Source of the DNA: Chaetoderma sp. LZ-2023a
Taxonomy: Eukaryota; Mollusca; Caudofoveata; Chaetodermatida; Chaetodermatidae
Assembly: GCA_034401795.1 (NCBI GenBank)
Contig: CM067373.1
Coordinates: 39,109,669-39,173,668 of the forward strand
Length of the DNA stretch: 64,000 bases
Reading direction: 5' to 3'
The translations under genes and the position numbers were made by a program. The notes beneath the pieces were generated by a model. That model ran no database searches. It worked only from the letters and a program-made list of their open reading frames with translations, and was not told the origin of the DNA. Below are positions 32,445 to 44,067 of this stretch, piece after piece. The stretch's first letter is position 1; every line of letters starts with the position of its first letter.

Positions 32445-33400
32445 TCATCGCAAGTCATTATTGTCCTGTGTCAAAAAAACATGATGGGCTTTGATCATGA
32501 ATTGACGATCAATTTCTGTGAGGTATTTGCATGAACTTAAATAGTGTCTGTAATCTGTTCGGCCTGCCTGTTTACAAGGGGGGGGGGGGGGGCAGCTGGC
32601 TGAGCGTTGTGATCTGTTATTAGGTTTGTTTTGATAAGACATTTTCTTAGGTGCACGATATGGTTTGACAGATTCAATAGTATGCATAATTCTAGTATCG
32701 TCTGATAGTCGTAATTCGTCTAGCAATGAATCTAAGGCCTGAGAGATTTCGGGTTTAATCAAAGCCAGGGTCTTTGAATGAAGTTCAGTACCATATCTCT
32801 GCTTAACTAACCGAGGTAAATCCTTATTGATGAGGCGTAGTAATGTAAGAATGACAAAGTTTTCCAGTGATGGTGACTGTTCCTCGTCTTCTGTAGGTTT
32901 TTCGCCATGATGGTTAATACTGCCATCTTTCTTGAGAAGATTGGCATCTGTGAAGGCCAACAGGCATTGATAAAAGTCTTCGGGATGTTCTGTGGGCTCT
33001 AGGCAAATATCTGTGAAGTCTAAGAAATGTGCACCTGTCGACTGAAAACTGTAATGCATACAAATGGTTTGCCAAATGCACTCGATGGACGTAGAGTTCT
33101 TTACAATGGTGCTGAGAGCAATAATAGGACAATAAGTCGCTATTTGTCCCAACATTAGATCGAGCACGTTCACCTTCTGTTGAGCCGTAAGACTTCTATC
33201 GGCGTGAATGTCTGGGTCATCATTCACAAACCCTCGAAGAGTAGACGTCCTGGTTTTCTTTTCCCATGACACATTCTCAACAAGGAAACTGGCAAAATTA
33301 GAATCGAGTGCGAGAGCGTATGGCAAATTTTGCCGCCAGATCTCAAACAAATTGACAGTCTCATTTTTAGACAGGCACCACTGTTATGGTGCTTGTGTGG
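32445..33400 (-). pseudogene. Ty3/gypsy-like Gag ORF
   Basis: A 301-codon minus-strand frame (to 33,350, extending without stop to about 33,387 with WCLSKNETVNLFEIWRQNL). It contains WEKKTRTSTLRGFVNDD, LDLMLGQIATYCPIIALS and QTICMHYSFQSTGAHFLDF, a Gag of the type paired with Ty3/gypsy Pol in marine invertebrates (recognised from memory). A poly-C tract at 32,579-32,592 encodes a proline run near the C-terminus; I see no complete CCHC knuckle. An in-frame stop upstream removes the natural start. It belongs with the Pol fragment downstream. Confidence 0.75.
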
Positions 33401-34275
33401 TCACCATATTAATATTAAAATGAATCACGGAAATACAGTCACGACATTGACCACCTACTCTGGACTAAGATAGTCTTTCAGTTGTGAATGTCGCGTGGCT
33501 GAACAAATATAGATCTGTGGGTTGTTGCCTTTTCAGTGCTGCCACCAAGACAATGTGGTTAATAATTACTGACATACACAAACAACAGAGTACATTCACA
33601 TGAAAACACTTAATGGCGTTGCTAGGCCAAGTACAATGCAATACATAAACAATATTTGAGAACAACTATGGCACAATGGTTATTAAAATATATATAATTG
33701 CACGTGCATGAGACAATATGCTTTTATTAGCTGTCTGTACATTATTATGATTATGATATTAGATGATATATGAATGTATTAATTTATTGTATTCATAGGG
33801 TGTCGTCTTGATCGCCTTTGTCTAGGTCGTCGTAATCCAATTGTGTTCGTTTGTCATCGATTGTCATAGGAGCAATACAAAACGTCCTCTACCCCATAAT
33901 CTGCGTTGGTGTTATTTTGGGAGAACCCCCTCCTCCGGTTACAAATGGAGCCTCAAGGTGATGATCTGTGGATACCTGTGAACGTACAGTATTATGTTAT
34001 GTTATGTTATGTTATCAAATACGGCCGTTAAGGTTAATAGGCCTTTGGCCTGTCAGCCATTAATTAATCCTTCAACACCTTCATTTGCCAGGAGGTGGCT
34101 CTGCAGCTGATCAGAAGAACAAGTTCATTCCTAGTATTTAGCAAGAGAATATGGTAGTTGGAAGCCCTCTACAGGAATCAATCATTCGAGTGAGGACCTC
34201 CAGGAACAATAATCTCCTGCTCTCAGAATGGGCAGTGTCAGCCGGAGCACCACCGGAGAAAATCCCCCAACAGAC
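33401..34275. other. Sequence between gypsy-like and DIRS-like elements
   Basis: Non-coding. It holds a small (TTATG)n tract at 33,991-34,015. The part next to Gag could include the 5' end of the gypsy-like element, but no LTR pair can be shown because the 3' part of the element is missing. Confidence 0.5.
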
Positions 34276-34327
34276 CCCCCTTTAGTGGGTTGGTCTGTAG
34301 TTTTATTAACCACTATAAAAACATACT

Positions 34328-34584
34328 TACCGTTCAATCACTACTTGCTAAATCAAATATCTGCATTTAGCTATCAGAATAAAATTTGTATGCTCGCTTA
34401 CACACTTCCTAATGCCAATACCATCACCATGTAGACCCTCAACCAGGCTTCTGGTAGAGGGACCCCCTGCATTAGCCATACAATAGACTGGCACAAGTCT
34501 GTACTCACTCCTTGGTGACGCTTGTCACTAAGCACGCTCGCGCATGCACAGTAGGTCGCAAATGTGAAAACTGATTCACCTTTC
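34328..34584. repeat. DIRS-like B inverted terminal repeat (coding 3' end)
   Basis: Reverse-complement partner of 41,849-42,106, from TACCGTTCAATCACTACTTG to CTGATTCACCTTTC. Close similarity of the two repeats suggests a fairly recent insertion. Confidence 0.9.
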
Positions 34585-34654
34585 TTAATTCAAATGCCAT
34601 ATATCCAGAATAGATTCTCAAATCAATACCCAGCGGGGTGGCTGAGACTGGGTC

Positions 34655-34774
34655 GTAGTGATTGAACGGTAAGTATGTTTTTGTAGTGGTTAATAAAACT
34701 ACAGACCAGCCTACTAAAGGGGGTTGTTGTTACACCACAAAAACATCCATTACTGTTCAATCGCTATTTGCTAA
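34655..34774. repeat. DIRS-like B internal complementary region
   Basis: 34,655-34,714 is complementary to the left end (34,276 onward). 34,715-34,774 is complementary to the right end (up to 42,133). The joint AAAGGGGG/TTGTTGTTAC is the predicted circle junction. Confidence 0.88.
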
Positions 34775-34891
34775 ACCCGTAGATTTGGTCAGTGTCCCAC
34801 TACGAAACTTTGGTGGGAGGAGATTTGAAAATCCATAAGCTAGGATAAAAATCAAACAAAACATAACCAAATGTTAATAACACAGTGATTA

Positions 34892-36049
34892 TCAACCAAA
34901 TAAAACTTTAAACTTAAAGAAATAAATAAAAACCAAAGAACAACCCACATTACACGCAGACGCACGGCCATAACGAAAATGGTGGGATGTGCTTGGTAAA
35001 TGGTCTTCAGCCTTTTTAGTTAAAATCATAATGTTCCTAAAAAAGGAAGCCGCTGCGCTCTGATCTTTTAAATAAAAAGTAGTAAAAGTAGACTCGGATC
35101 TCCATCCTGCAACTTGCATAACTTCGTCTACAGAACAGCCAGCAAAAAGAGCAAAAGAGGTAGCCATCTCTCTAACGTCGTGAGTTTTAATGTTAGAAAG
35201 ATTGATATGCTCAGGAGAAGCAATCTCATAGCATAGGTGAATGGTCTCACAAATCCATCTGGCAATAGTTGCCTTAGAGACTGGTCTGGCTACCCCTTCC
35301 ACATACGGAACCCAGAAACGGGACGGATCGGATCTCTTAAAATAAGTATGACGCCTGTAAACTTTTAGAGCTCTGACAGGACACCAAAATCTGTCAGACA
35401 GAGAAAAGGAGGTTAAAGATTTTAAAATGATCCGTTTAGCTGGATAACGGTTTGATTGAGTCTTTGATAAAAAAAATCCCTTCTAGGATATAAGACCAAA
35501 CCGTCCCCAGATTCGATAAACCTATCCTTTTCAGTGGAAAAAGCATTGATTTCGGATCGTCTTCTTGCAGAAGCAGATGCAACTAGAAAAACGGTCTTCA
35601 AAGTTAAAAGTTTCAAGCTAATCGTAGAGATAGGTTCGAAATGATAACCTGCCAAAACCTGAAGAACCAGAGCCAAGTTCCAGGAAGGCAAAGGTTTAGC
35701 AACTGGAGGACGAATATTACCTAAACCTCTGATGAAACCATTAAGAACCTCAGTATCTTTTAACTTCAGCGTTCAACAAACAACGAAGAGAAGATGCTAA
35801 AGAAAGTCTATATCCTCTTACAGTGTTAGCAGACAGATGTAAAGAATCGAACAGATAAGATAAAAAGTATAGCACCTGGGAAATAGAAACAGAATCGGGC
35901 ACGAGATCATGATCTAAACACCATTCTCCAAAAATCTTAAGTCGACCCTTGTAAACTCTTCGGGTGGACTCCCTCCTGGCAGAATCGATGATTTCCTGAG
36001 ATCTTGCAGAAACTTTATTTTCAGGGACCGAGCACTCGATAATCTCCAA
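34892..36049 (-). pseudogene. DIRS-like B tyrosine recombinase, frameshifted
   Basis: Three minus-strand pieces in order. The N-terminal core-binding part has STRRVYKGRLKIFGEWC and SANTVRGYRLSLASSL (35,750-36,049). The middle part has ASARRRSEINAFSTEKDRF with the first catalytic Arg (35,422-35,691). The C-terminal part has HDVREMATSFA (H-x-x-R) and VAGWRSESTFTTFYLKD, with W and the candidate nucleophile Tyr (34,892-35,302). All catalytic positions are present but split over frames, with a gap between 35,302 and 35,422. It would integrate the element's DNA circle. Confidence 0.87.
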
Positions 36050-36091
36050 AACGCACAGACTGACGATTCCTGGGTTTGGATGATGGCAAGT

Positions 36092-37750
36092 TCAACTTAC
36101 TTGAGACAGCAGGTCTGGGGAAACTGGAAGCAGACGATGGAAGTCTACTAGAAGATCGAGAAGGTCTACAAACCAGATCCTTTTTGGCCAAAAGGGAGCT
36201 ATCAACAAGATCTCGCAGATCTGGTCCCTGACTTTCTTCAGAACCAAAGGAATCAGGATTGTTGGAGGGAACGCATAAGCGAAGATTCGTGTCCAGGACT
36301 GAGACAGAGCGTCCACAGCCAACGCCTGATTGTCCGGAAAAGGAGACATGAAAGAGAAGATCTGGGCATTCAGAGAGGTCATGAACAGATCTACGTGGGG
36401 ACGATCCAAGAGGTTGAAGATCGCTTTGACAACCGACCTCTTTAACTGCCACTCTGTGTGGACGAACTTGGAGGGGCGAGACAATTGGTCCGCGAGAAAA
36501 GTTCAGACAGCCTGGGACATGAGTGGACACTAGGAAAATTTGATTCATGCGACACCACATGAGGAGATTCCACACCTCCAAGCATAGGAGAGACGACTTT
36601 GTGCCCCCTGCCTGTTGATATAAGAGACTACTGTTGAATTGTTTGATCAAGTCGAGATCTTGAGACCCTTTACTCGATCCGACCAAGAAAGGAGAGCCTT
36701 CTTGACAGCCCACAATTCCAGAATGTTGATGTGGGCTGACGACTCCTCCAGGGACCACAGGCCTGAAGCAGACAGGGAATCCCAGACCGCTCCCCATCCC
36801 TCCTAGGAAGCGTCTGTGAAGATAATTGCTTGAGGAGAAGACTTGACCAGAGGAACACCCATCAGAAGCAGAGAGCGATCCTTCCAAAATTCTAGGTGGG
36901 GATTTAAATGCTCTCTGACAGGGATCTGATGGTAGATCGAATGAACTGACTGTTTCCACAGGGACATAAGATACATTTGGAAAGGTCTTCTCATCAGCGC
37001 CGCCCATGGAATGAAGTTCTCGATGCTGACCATCAAGCCTATCACCTGAGAAAGACGGTAGCTCTGACCACGGCAGAGGAGGACAGAATTTCCATGGACA
37101 CTAAGATGGCTTCTACTCTTAGATCTGAAGGGAAGACTACGCCTCGAACTAGGTCGAAAGAAACGCCTAGGTGGGTGAAAACCTGAGATGGAGCCAAGCA
37201 TGATTTTTCTAGATTTATGACCCATCCTAGACTGCAAGCCAGACTACAGACCTCTGGAACGATACTTGACAGAATTGAGGAAGATTCTGCTTTTAGTAAC
37301 CAATCGTCTATATAAACGTGAAGGAAAATAGAACGACGGTGCAGAATTCCTGCTACGGCTGACACTAGGCGGGTGAAGAAAAAGGGGGCCATGGTCAGGC
37401 CAAAAGGCATGGCTCTGAATTGCCATACCCGGCCCTTGAAAGCGAATCTCATAAACTTTCTGAAAGAAGGGTGGATGAGAATATGAAAATAGGTGTCCTT
37501 CAGGTCTATGGAAGACATCCACATACCTGGACTCAGACTGGCAATAATCTGAGATAGTCTCCATTTTGAATTTTGGAGTAGAAATTAGAAGGTTTAACCT
37601 TTTTAGATTGATAATTGGACGCCATCCACCTGTTTTCTTGGGGATTAGAAAAAAGAGTTGATTAGTAGCCCGGGTCTACTCTCCATAGAGGAACCTCTTC
37701 TATGGCCTTCTTTAGAAACATAGACTCCAATTCATCTTCCAGTGCTTCCA
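36092..37750 (-). pseudogene. DIRS-like B reverse transcriptase, RNase H and post-RNase H region
   Basis: The RT starts near 37,660 with LFFLIPKKTGGWRPIINLKR in a frame not open to an ATG. It continues in 37,042-37,524 with MWMSSIDLKDTYFHILI, AMPFGLTMAPFFF and the catalytic YIDDWLLK. RNase H begins IIFTDAS but hits a stop at once. The post-RNase H segment (36,092-36,484) reads RPHVDLFMTSLNAQIFSF ... LIAPFWPKRIWFVDLL, parallel to element A. The catalytic RT box is intact, but frameshifts near 37,540 and 37,100 and a stop inactivate the polyprotein. Confidence 0.87.
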
Positions 37751-37912
37751 ACCTCTCCGGATTGGAAGGGACCGGAGTCCATTTGGACTGACAAGACAGA
37801 GAAGGAGGAAGATCTATCCATGATGGTACATAACCCCAGCGGATTTGTTCTAAAAGCCAGGAGTCCTGAACGAGGGCTTGCCAAGTCTCCCAAAACAGAG
37901 ACAGGCTCCCTC

Positions 37913-39777
37913 CTACTGGCGCACACTGGGAAGAAAGGACTGCACCGATAGATCCAAAGGTGGTAGAAGAGGAGGCGGAAAGACTGGGAAAGATGGAAGG
38001 GAAAGGCCTACCCGGGTTATGGCCATCCCTTCAACCCGTCTAGTCTGAAAACCTCTAGCGGAGCGACCTCTAGAATTAAATCTATAACCTCGTGAAAACA
38101 CCTGATCCCTTCTTACCTGAGAAGGGACTTGACGGACTTGGGATCTAGGTCTATGAGACGAAATAGATTCGAAACGATCCTCCTCCGCGGATCTGGATTG
38201 GGAAGCAGAGGACCGGTTTGAGTTTGTGAATACCCTAGAAGGATAGGCACCATACTCATCCGGCTTGAGACTCTTCCTCCTGGGAGAGGAATTCAGACTT
38301 CTGACCGAGGAAGAGCCTCTCTTGACCGACGGTTTCAAAACAGAGATCTGATCTCGCAGATCCTTAGCTGATCTAAGGCGATCAGACTCAGCTCTAAGAA
38401 TATTGGTAGAAGCCTGGTCAAAGATGTCCAATCCAAAAGGAGGAGCTGAAATAAGGTTACTCCTGAGTGAATTCGAAATATAACTTCTGCAAGTTTCCTT
38501 GATCTTCTTTTAGAGGTAATGAAACCCAAGGAACGGCAAACCGAGTTCAAGGAACCTCTTGAAACATCGGCTAAAGATTGAAAAATTTCAGGAGGAATCT
38601 GATCACCCTTCTCCTGAGCCTTGAGAAGAGCCTCTGAAAGAAGGGCCATAAAATTTGCTGATTTTCTTTGAGCACGACAAACAGATTCCCATTTAAAAAG
38701 CTCAAAAGATGACTCGACCTTAGAGGACTCCTTGAGATCTGAAGATAGAATGTCCCAAGTCGGACCATTGAGAGATTGAGTAGCGGCCAATCTAATAAAA
38801 TCAACTTTCGGAACCTGAACCGGAGCATCCAACTTGGGAGTAAGAGAGAACTCTTTTGATTGAACATCATTAACATAAAAATCAAGCATATCTACAACCA
38901 AATTATCCACTGGAAGGACACAAGGAACACTAGTAGAAGAAGGATCAGAAGAGGACAGAGCGGATCCATAAGAATGAGGATCAATTGAAAACTCATCCTG
39001 AAGAAGAAGAGAGGAAGCTATCCATCGATGAGTCGAAGACCAATCATCTGCGGAGGCCCTAACCGGGTAAACCCTCCTAAGATCCCTGGCCCTGACTGAT
39101 ATTAGGATAGTATTAGCAGAAGCCTGAGATGGAGAAGGAGGAGGCCAAAGATCAGAATCTAAAGAAACAGAAGAATCAAAGTTTCTTAAAGAGGAAGGAG
39201 AGGTTAAACCTATAGAGGCACAGCCCGAGCAAGAATCCAAAACCAAGGAAGCCTGATCAGAAAGACTAACATCACATTCCTCTCGCTGATTAGAAGGAAA
39301 CGAATATGAATCCAAACCACTGGCAGAAAATCTAGATAGGATAGAAAATCTAGTGGAAATAAAAGAGCGGTGGAGAGAGGAATCGCGACCTACTGAAAAC
39401 AAAGAAAAATCTAAACGTGAATCAACTATCTGAAATTCCAATTCTGGAGAAAGAACGACAGAAACAATAGGATCCAGATGATCAAAAGAAGGAGAAGAGG
39501 AAGAATAAGAAGGAAGAGCAGAGGCAGACTGAGAAGAAGAGGAAGAAGGGACATGAGAAGAAGAAGAGTTCTGATGAACAGAAGCAGGAATATGAAGAAA
39601 ACCTGGAGGAGGAGAGATAGTTGAAGAATGAAAAAGAGAAGAGGATTTAGAAACATGACTAGACGAAAAATCTCTAGCCGACATAGCAGATGAGGAGGAA
39701 GAAGGATGATTACTACCTTTCTTAGAAGCTACATGAGACATGTTAGAAGGAGAAGAAGAATGAGATTGAGACACCAC
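37913..39777 (-). CDS. DIRS-like B Gag-like Ser-rich ORFs
   Basis: A long minus-strand ORF (38,335-39,777, 480 codons) is very rich in Ser and hydrophobic residues at its start (SSSSQSASALPSYSSSSPSF). A more complex C-terminal half holds SPTKLDAPVQVPKVDFIRL-like sequence followed by KVESSFELFKWESVCRAQRK. An overlapping second ORF (37,913-38,431) is Arg/Ser-rich (SSPRRKSLKPDEYG), as expected for a nucleic-acid-binding Gag tail. No zinc knuckle. Its place upstream of RT supports a Gag role; there is no family motif to confirm it. Confidence 0.6.
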
Positions 39778-39853
39778 CTCACGAAAGGTAGGATGAACAA
39801 AATCAAAAGAATGAACAGACTGAGAGAGTTAAGAAGAAGGAACAGGATCATGC

Positions 39854-41386
39854 CTATAAAAAAAGCTGAGCAGGAGCAGCGCGAAAATAGTTAGAATCAG
39901 AAGCAGAAATATTACTATAATGGGGATTAGAGTTAATCAACAGCTCATAATCTGATGTGCAAAAATTACTTCCAGAAGAAACTAGTACACCGGAACCGGA
40001 AATAGAATGTTTCGCCGGATCTGACTGACCTGGGGAAGCATCTCTTAAACCGGAAGCAGATACACTGCCACCGGAAGCGGAAGCGGAAAAAACAAAACCG
40101 GAACTGGAAGCGGAATGCAAGGATGGATCCAACAGACCCGGATATGCATAATTCCTACCGGAAGTAGTTACACTGCTGCCGGAAGCGGAAGTTGAAAAAC
40201 CGGGACCGGAAAGAGAGGATGTATGCAAAGTTGGGTCCAACAGACCCGGATGTGCATTCTTCCTACCGCAAGTAGCAACACTACTACCGGAAGAGGAAGC
40301 TGAAAACCGGAAACGGAAATAGATGAATGAAGCAATGCCGGGTCCAACAGACCCGGATATACATTCTTCCTACCGCAAGTATCAACACTACTACCGGAAG
40401 AGGAAGCTGAAAACCGGAACCAGAAATAGATGAATGAAGCAATGCTGGGTCTAACAGACCCGGATATGCATTCTTCCTACCGGAATCAACAACATTACCT
40501 CTGGAAACGGAAAAAACGGAAACGGAAGTGGACGGAAAAGCCAGATTATCATGAGACACCTGATGTTCAGACAAGCCAGTAACAATCAGTGCTCATTTCC
40601 GGATGCCCGGTCAAACCAGAAAGACAAACCGGAATGCAAACCCGCTTGCCCGGACAAGCCAGGAGCACAGACGGGAGCAGAGGCGATCGGGGATCTTAAA
40701 ACATTTCTGGCAATAGGAATTACGGAAAAATGAACTTTTGCATGAGATGAAGGATCGGAAGGTTCCGCCACCGATGCCATTGCATGAGGGTTATGCGGCC
40801 CCTCAAGACTTATATAGTCTTTTGTCTGGCTCCAACCTGAGGATGATTTACCAGACTTTTTCTTTGAATCACCAGACTTTGATTTCGGAGATTTCATCTC
40901 TTGTCTGGAAGTGAGTGAAATCGGCTTGCCCCACTTACGAGAACGACCGCAAGAATGGGAACTATGCTCGGAGTCTGACGACTCTTCTTTGGCAGCTTCG
41001 ATCGCAGTAGATGTTCGTTCGTCTAGCGACTTGGTTAGCACACATGCAAATGATTCGAATCTAGCGAATAATGCCATAACAGTATCCGAATTGGTACTAG
41101 AAGAGGAGCCCCCCCCCCTGTTGTTGATACAGATGTTTTGACCAAGGTAGAGGCCATAGTTACTGCCTTGGTACAGTCAACAACGAAGGCAGAGCGACCT
41201 GAGGCAAAGCAGGCTTTGATACAAAATCTTTAAAAAAAATACCAACGGCCAGCCCTTACACATCTCACACATTTTAAACGGAGAGCAAGTGGTGCACTTA
41301 AAACAGACATGACCCGCAAAGTCTTTGGCATGTAAACGATCGCATTTTGCCGACGAACATTTCACTCTCTCAGGAGTTAAAACCAC
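39854..41386 (-). CDS. DIRS-like B 5' ORFs: Cys-rich module, Lys/Ser tract and Ser/Gly tandem repeats
   Basis: The first piece in the coding direction (41,177-41,386) has a Cys/His pattern, CSSAKCDRLHAK then HVCFKCTTC and MCEMCKGW, suggesting a zinc-binding module. Next (40,586-41,077) comes an acidic/basic Ser tract (KSPKSKSGDSKKKSGKSSSG). Then 39,854-40,574 carries tandem copies of a 35-40-residue unit with YPGLLDPxLHSxSxSG and FSASASGSSV. The matching DNA repeats ('accggaagcggaagc', 'gggtccaacagacccggata') fall at 39,985-40,510. Pieces are in different frames. Function unknown; probably the N-terminal part of Gag. Confidence 0.5.
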
Positions 41387-41848
41387 ATCCTATAAATAAA
41401 AGGATAGGAAATAAAGCACTAGCTTCATTAAAACTAATGAGAGAAGCTTACCGAGGAGACGTCAAACATGAACGTAACAATTCTGACTGAAGACTGGAAT
41501 CACACTGATTCCTGAATAAAATTGTTTGAAAGCACTATATAGGATCTACCTAATAAGAGCGGTATTGGCCATTTTATAACATGGTATATTTGATGGTATA
41601 TAATAGGCATGGTTTCTCAAACCTCGAAAACGGGAGTACTGACACGAAAACTGGTAACTCAAAACTAGAGTTACAAAAACCTCTAAAACACCATGACATA
41701 AAAGTTAAACCTAACTTAGGCAAGACAGATTTCATGGTAGGCATGTTTTCTTGAGTCAGAGATAAATGTAGCTGAACTTTTCAGTGCAAAGCTATAAACT
41801 TTTATCCTTAATTTGATAGCAGGCGTCTGATCTGCCAGCAGAATATTT

Positions 41849-42106
41849 GAAAAGTGAATCAGTTTTCACGTTTGGGACCTACTGCGCATGTGCGAGCGTG
41901 CTTAGTGACAGGCATCACAAAGGAGTGAGTACAGACTGGTGCCAGTCTATTGTATGGCTAATGCGTGGGGTCCCACTACCAGAAGCCTGGTTGAGGGTCT
42001 ACATGGTGATGGTATTGGCATTAGGGAGTATGTAAGCGAACATAAAAATTTTATTCTGATAGCTAAATGCAGATATTTGATTTAGCAAGTAGTGATTGAA
42101 TGGTAA
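41849..42106. repeat. DIRS-like B inverted terminal repeat (coding 5' end)
   Basis: Partner of 34,328-34,584. It begins GAAAAGTGAATCAGTTTTCA and ends AGTAGTGATTGAATGGTAA. It includes CTACTGCGCATGTGCGAGCG, a CpG-rich palindrome-like stretch. Confidence 0.9.
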
Positions 42107-42133
42107 TGGATGTTTTTGTGGTGTAATAACAAC

Positions 42134-43540
42134 TGGTGGTTAAATGATTAACCATTGACTGTATGCGGACCCCAGTGCATATGCGTATTTACATGCATAT
42201 GTACCACATAGACTACTTATACACGCACGCACGCACACACACATATATACTGGTCCCACAAACACCTGTGTCAACCTACCCATACACACATATAAATCAT
42301 AGATACACTAAAAGTAATAGTAATGGTTCCAATGATGCATTCCTGCTGATTGTGCTATATAATGTGTTTATATTCACGTTTCCCACATTTTATAATTGTG
42401 ATAATTTAGCCTACGAGCGGTGACATTTATTTGTGCAAATTTTTTACTGTGATCAAATGTTGTTAGACAAATATTTAATATTATTACCAACAATTCATGA
42501 TCGTAAACAACATTGTTATATGTATTACGCGGTACTACTAAGACTTCCATACCTGACACTCACTTATATATCAATATTTGATCATCATCATAGTTATCAT
42601 CATTACCATCGTTATCATCGTCCTAGTTATCATTATCAGCATACTTATTATCTTCATAATTATCACCATAATTATTATCATCATTAACTTATTTTCATCA
42701 GCATAATCGCTTCACATTGTATTCAATATATCAGTCAAAGCATATTATTATTTTTAATAAGATATATTCATTCTACTATATTATTCACAGTTCAAAGTTA
42801 ATGTTATTATTTACTTGTCATACATCGTATTTGCAATATATCAATTGTTAGTGCTGAGTGGCCTGACGGTAATCCGAATGGCATAGGTTCTGTATTGACT
42901 GTATATTAATATATATTGCGGTCACCCCCTCCCCCCACCCCTCTGTGTGCTCCACCCCCAACCCGCACCCCCAAATGTGTCTAAATTTCTCAATCAGACT
43001 GTTGCATAGTATATTAGCCGTATTCAGTTTCGCACATCCGAGCATCTTCAGATCGGCCGCCATTAAAGTTGGGGCCAACTTACTACATGCTAAAGAGGAC
43101 TGCCCATAGCAACGCATCGTTTACATTTTCCATGACGCTCTAACCATAAAATCATATATCTGAGAGTCTGTAATAAGCCCGTCAGGTATCAGAAAACATC
43201 ACATCATGAGTGAATTTTGCAAGATAGTAAAGAAAATGTAATTAACATTTTACGGACCATTGCCTGTAATGTTAAATTAGCCCGTCCGAGAATGGTGTCG
43301 CTCCCAGTGTATTATGGGAAATTTGATTGTGATGACGTAATCACGATTCTATGAATAGTGATATATTATTATGGGCGAAAATAACAACATGGAATGTTTC
43401 GACTGGCGGTCGAGGCATTCAAAGGGGGGCACTCCTACACCGCTAGATTGATTCCTTTTCTGCTCCATAGTGTGGAGTTGGTGGATCCAGTGGGAATTCT
43501 TTCTGTTTTCTCCAAACGGTGGAGTTTGGATCCGAGATTC
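42134..43540. other. Non-coding sequence with small microsatellites
   Basis: It includes (CGCA)n/(CA)n at about 42,222-42,245 and a degenerate TCATCATTATCA tract at 42,580-42,690, plus a C-rich run at 42,925-42,970. At 43,440-43,540 lies a short remnant of the Penelope-like 3' end ('gctccatagtgtggagttggtggatcc', compare 25,770-25,820). No gene is supported. Confidence 0.6.
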
Positions 43541-43740
43541 TATATGAAATATGCTAATAATATGAAATAAACTTCAAATGCCTGTGAGTGTGATTAATCA
43601 ACAGTCAAATCATTCAAGAACAAACTAGATATCCAAGAAAAAACTTGAATTGGACTGAGCAAGCCATACTACAAAAAACCCACTGAGGCAACAACAAGCC
43701 AATGTCTTATGCCTCGTAAAATGATGATGATGAGGATTAA
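43541..43740 (+). pseudogene. LINE 3' end with (ATG)n tail
   Basis: The plus strand reads TVKSFKNKLDIQEK and, in a second frame, LNWTEQAILQKTH followed by a stop. Then comes 'ggcaacaacaagccaatgtc', 'ttatgcctcgtaaaatg' and a short ATGATGATG tail. This is the C-terminus and tail of a CR1/jockey-like LINE. The tail sequence recurs inverted at 43,841-43,880. Confidence 0.6.
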
Positions 43741-44067
43741 ATTTGATTTAAAGTGTTCGTGCTTTGAAACCGAAACTAACCTTTGTTGTCAGATTGTTCT
43801 TTTGTTGTGTTGAGTAAATCCCGGCTATCAAATTTCACATCATCATCATCATCATCATTTTACGAGGCATAAGCCATTGGCCAATTTAAAAATAGAGGCG
43901 TGGTTTCTACGAGAATACACCTCTAATGTATTGACGGACCATATTATTACGTCATCACAACGATTATACTGTTACACAGACTCCATTTCGGTGACCAGAC
44001 ATATCGGAACGCAGTCCATCTCCGTAGTGGACTGTAAAAGGAACACTATGGGTCGTGTTGATTTTGG

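Larger units (their letters stand above)
34276..42133 (-). mobile_element. DIRS-like tyrosine-recombinase retrotransposon B, complete ends
   Basis: About 7.9 kb, coding on the minus strand and unrelated in its terminal sequences to element A. It has inverted terminal repeats (34,328-34,584 with 41,849-42,106, only a few per cent different), terminal extensions (34,276-34,327 starting CCCCCTTTAGTGG; 42,107-42,133 ending GTGTAATAACAAC) and an internal complementary region at 34,655-34,774. The coding order is a Cys-rich N-terminal ORF, Ser-rich Gag-like ORFs, RT-RNase H and tyrosine recombinase. Several frame breaks and an in-frame stop after the RNase H TDAS make it non-functional. Confidence 0.88.

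Noticed and set aside
31271-33400. An intact endogenous gypsy-like provirus with envelope
   Set aside because: Only Gag and the first part of Pol are present; no LTR pair, integrase or envelope-like ORF was seen.
42580-42690. H-Y-H-rich ORF as a metal-binding protein
   Set aside because: It is the translation of a degenerate TCATCA/TTATCA microsatellite.
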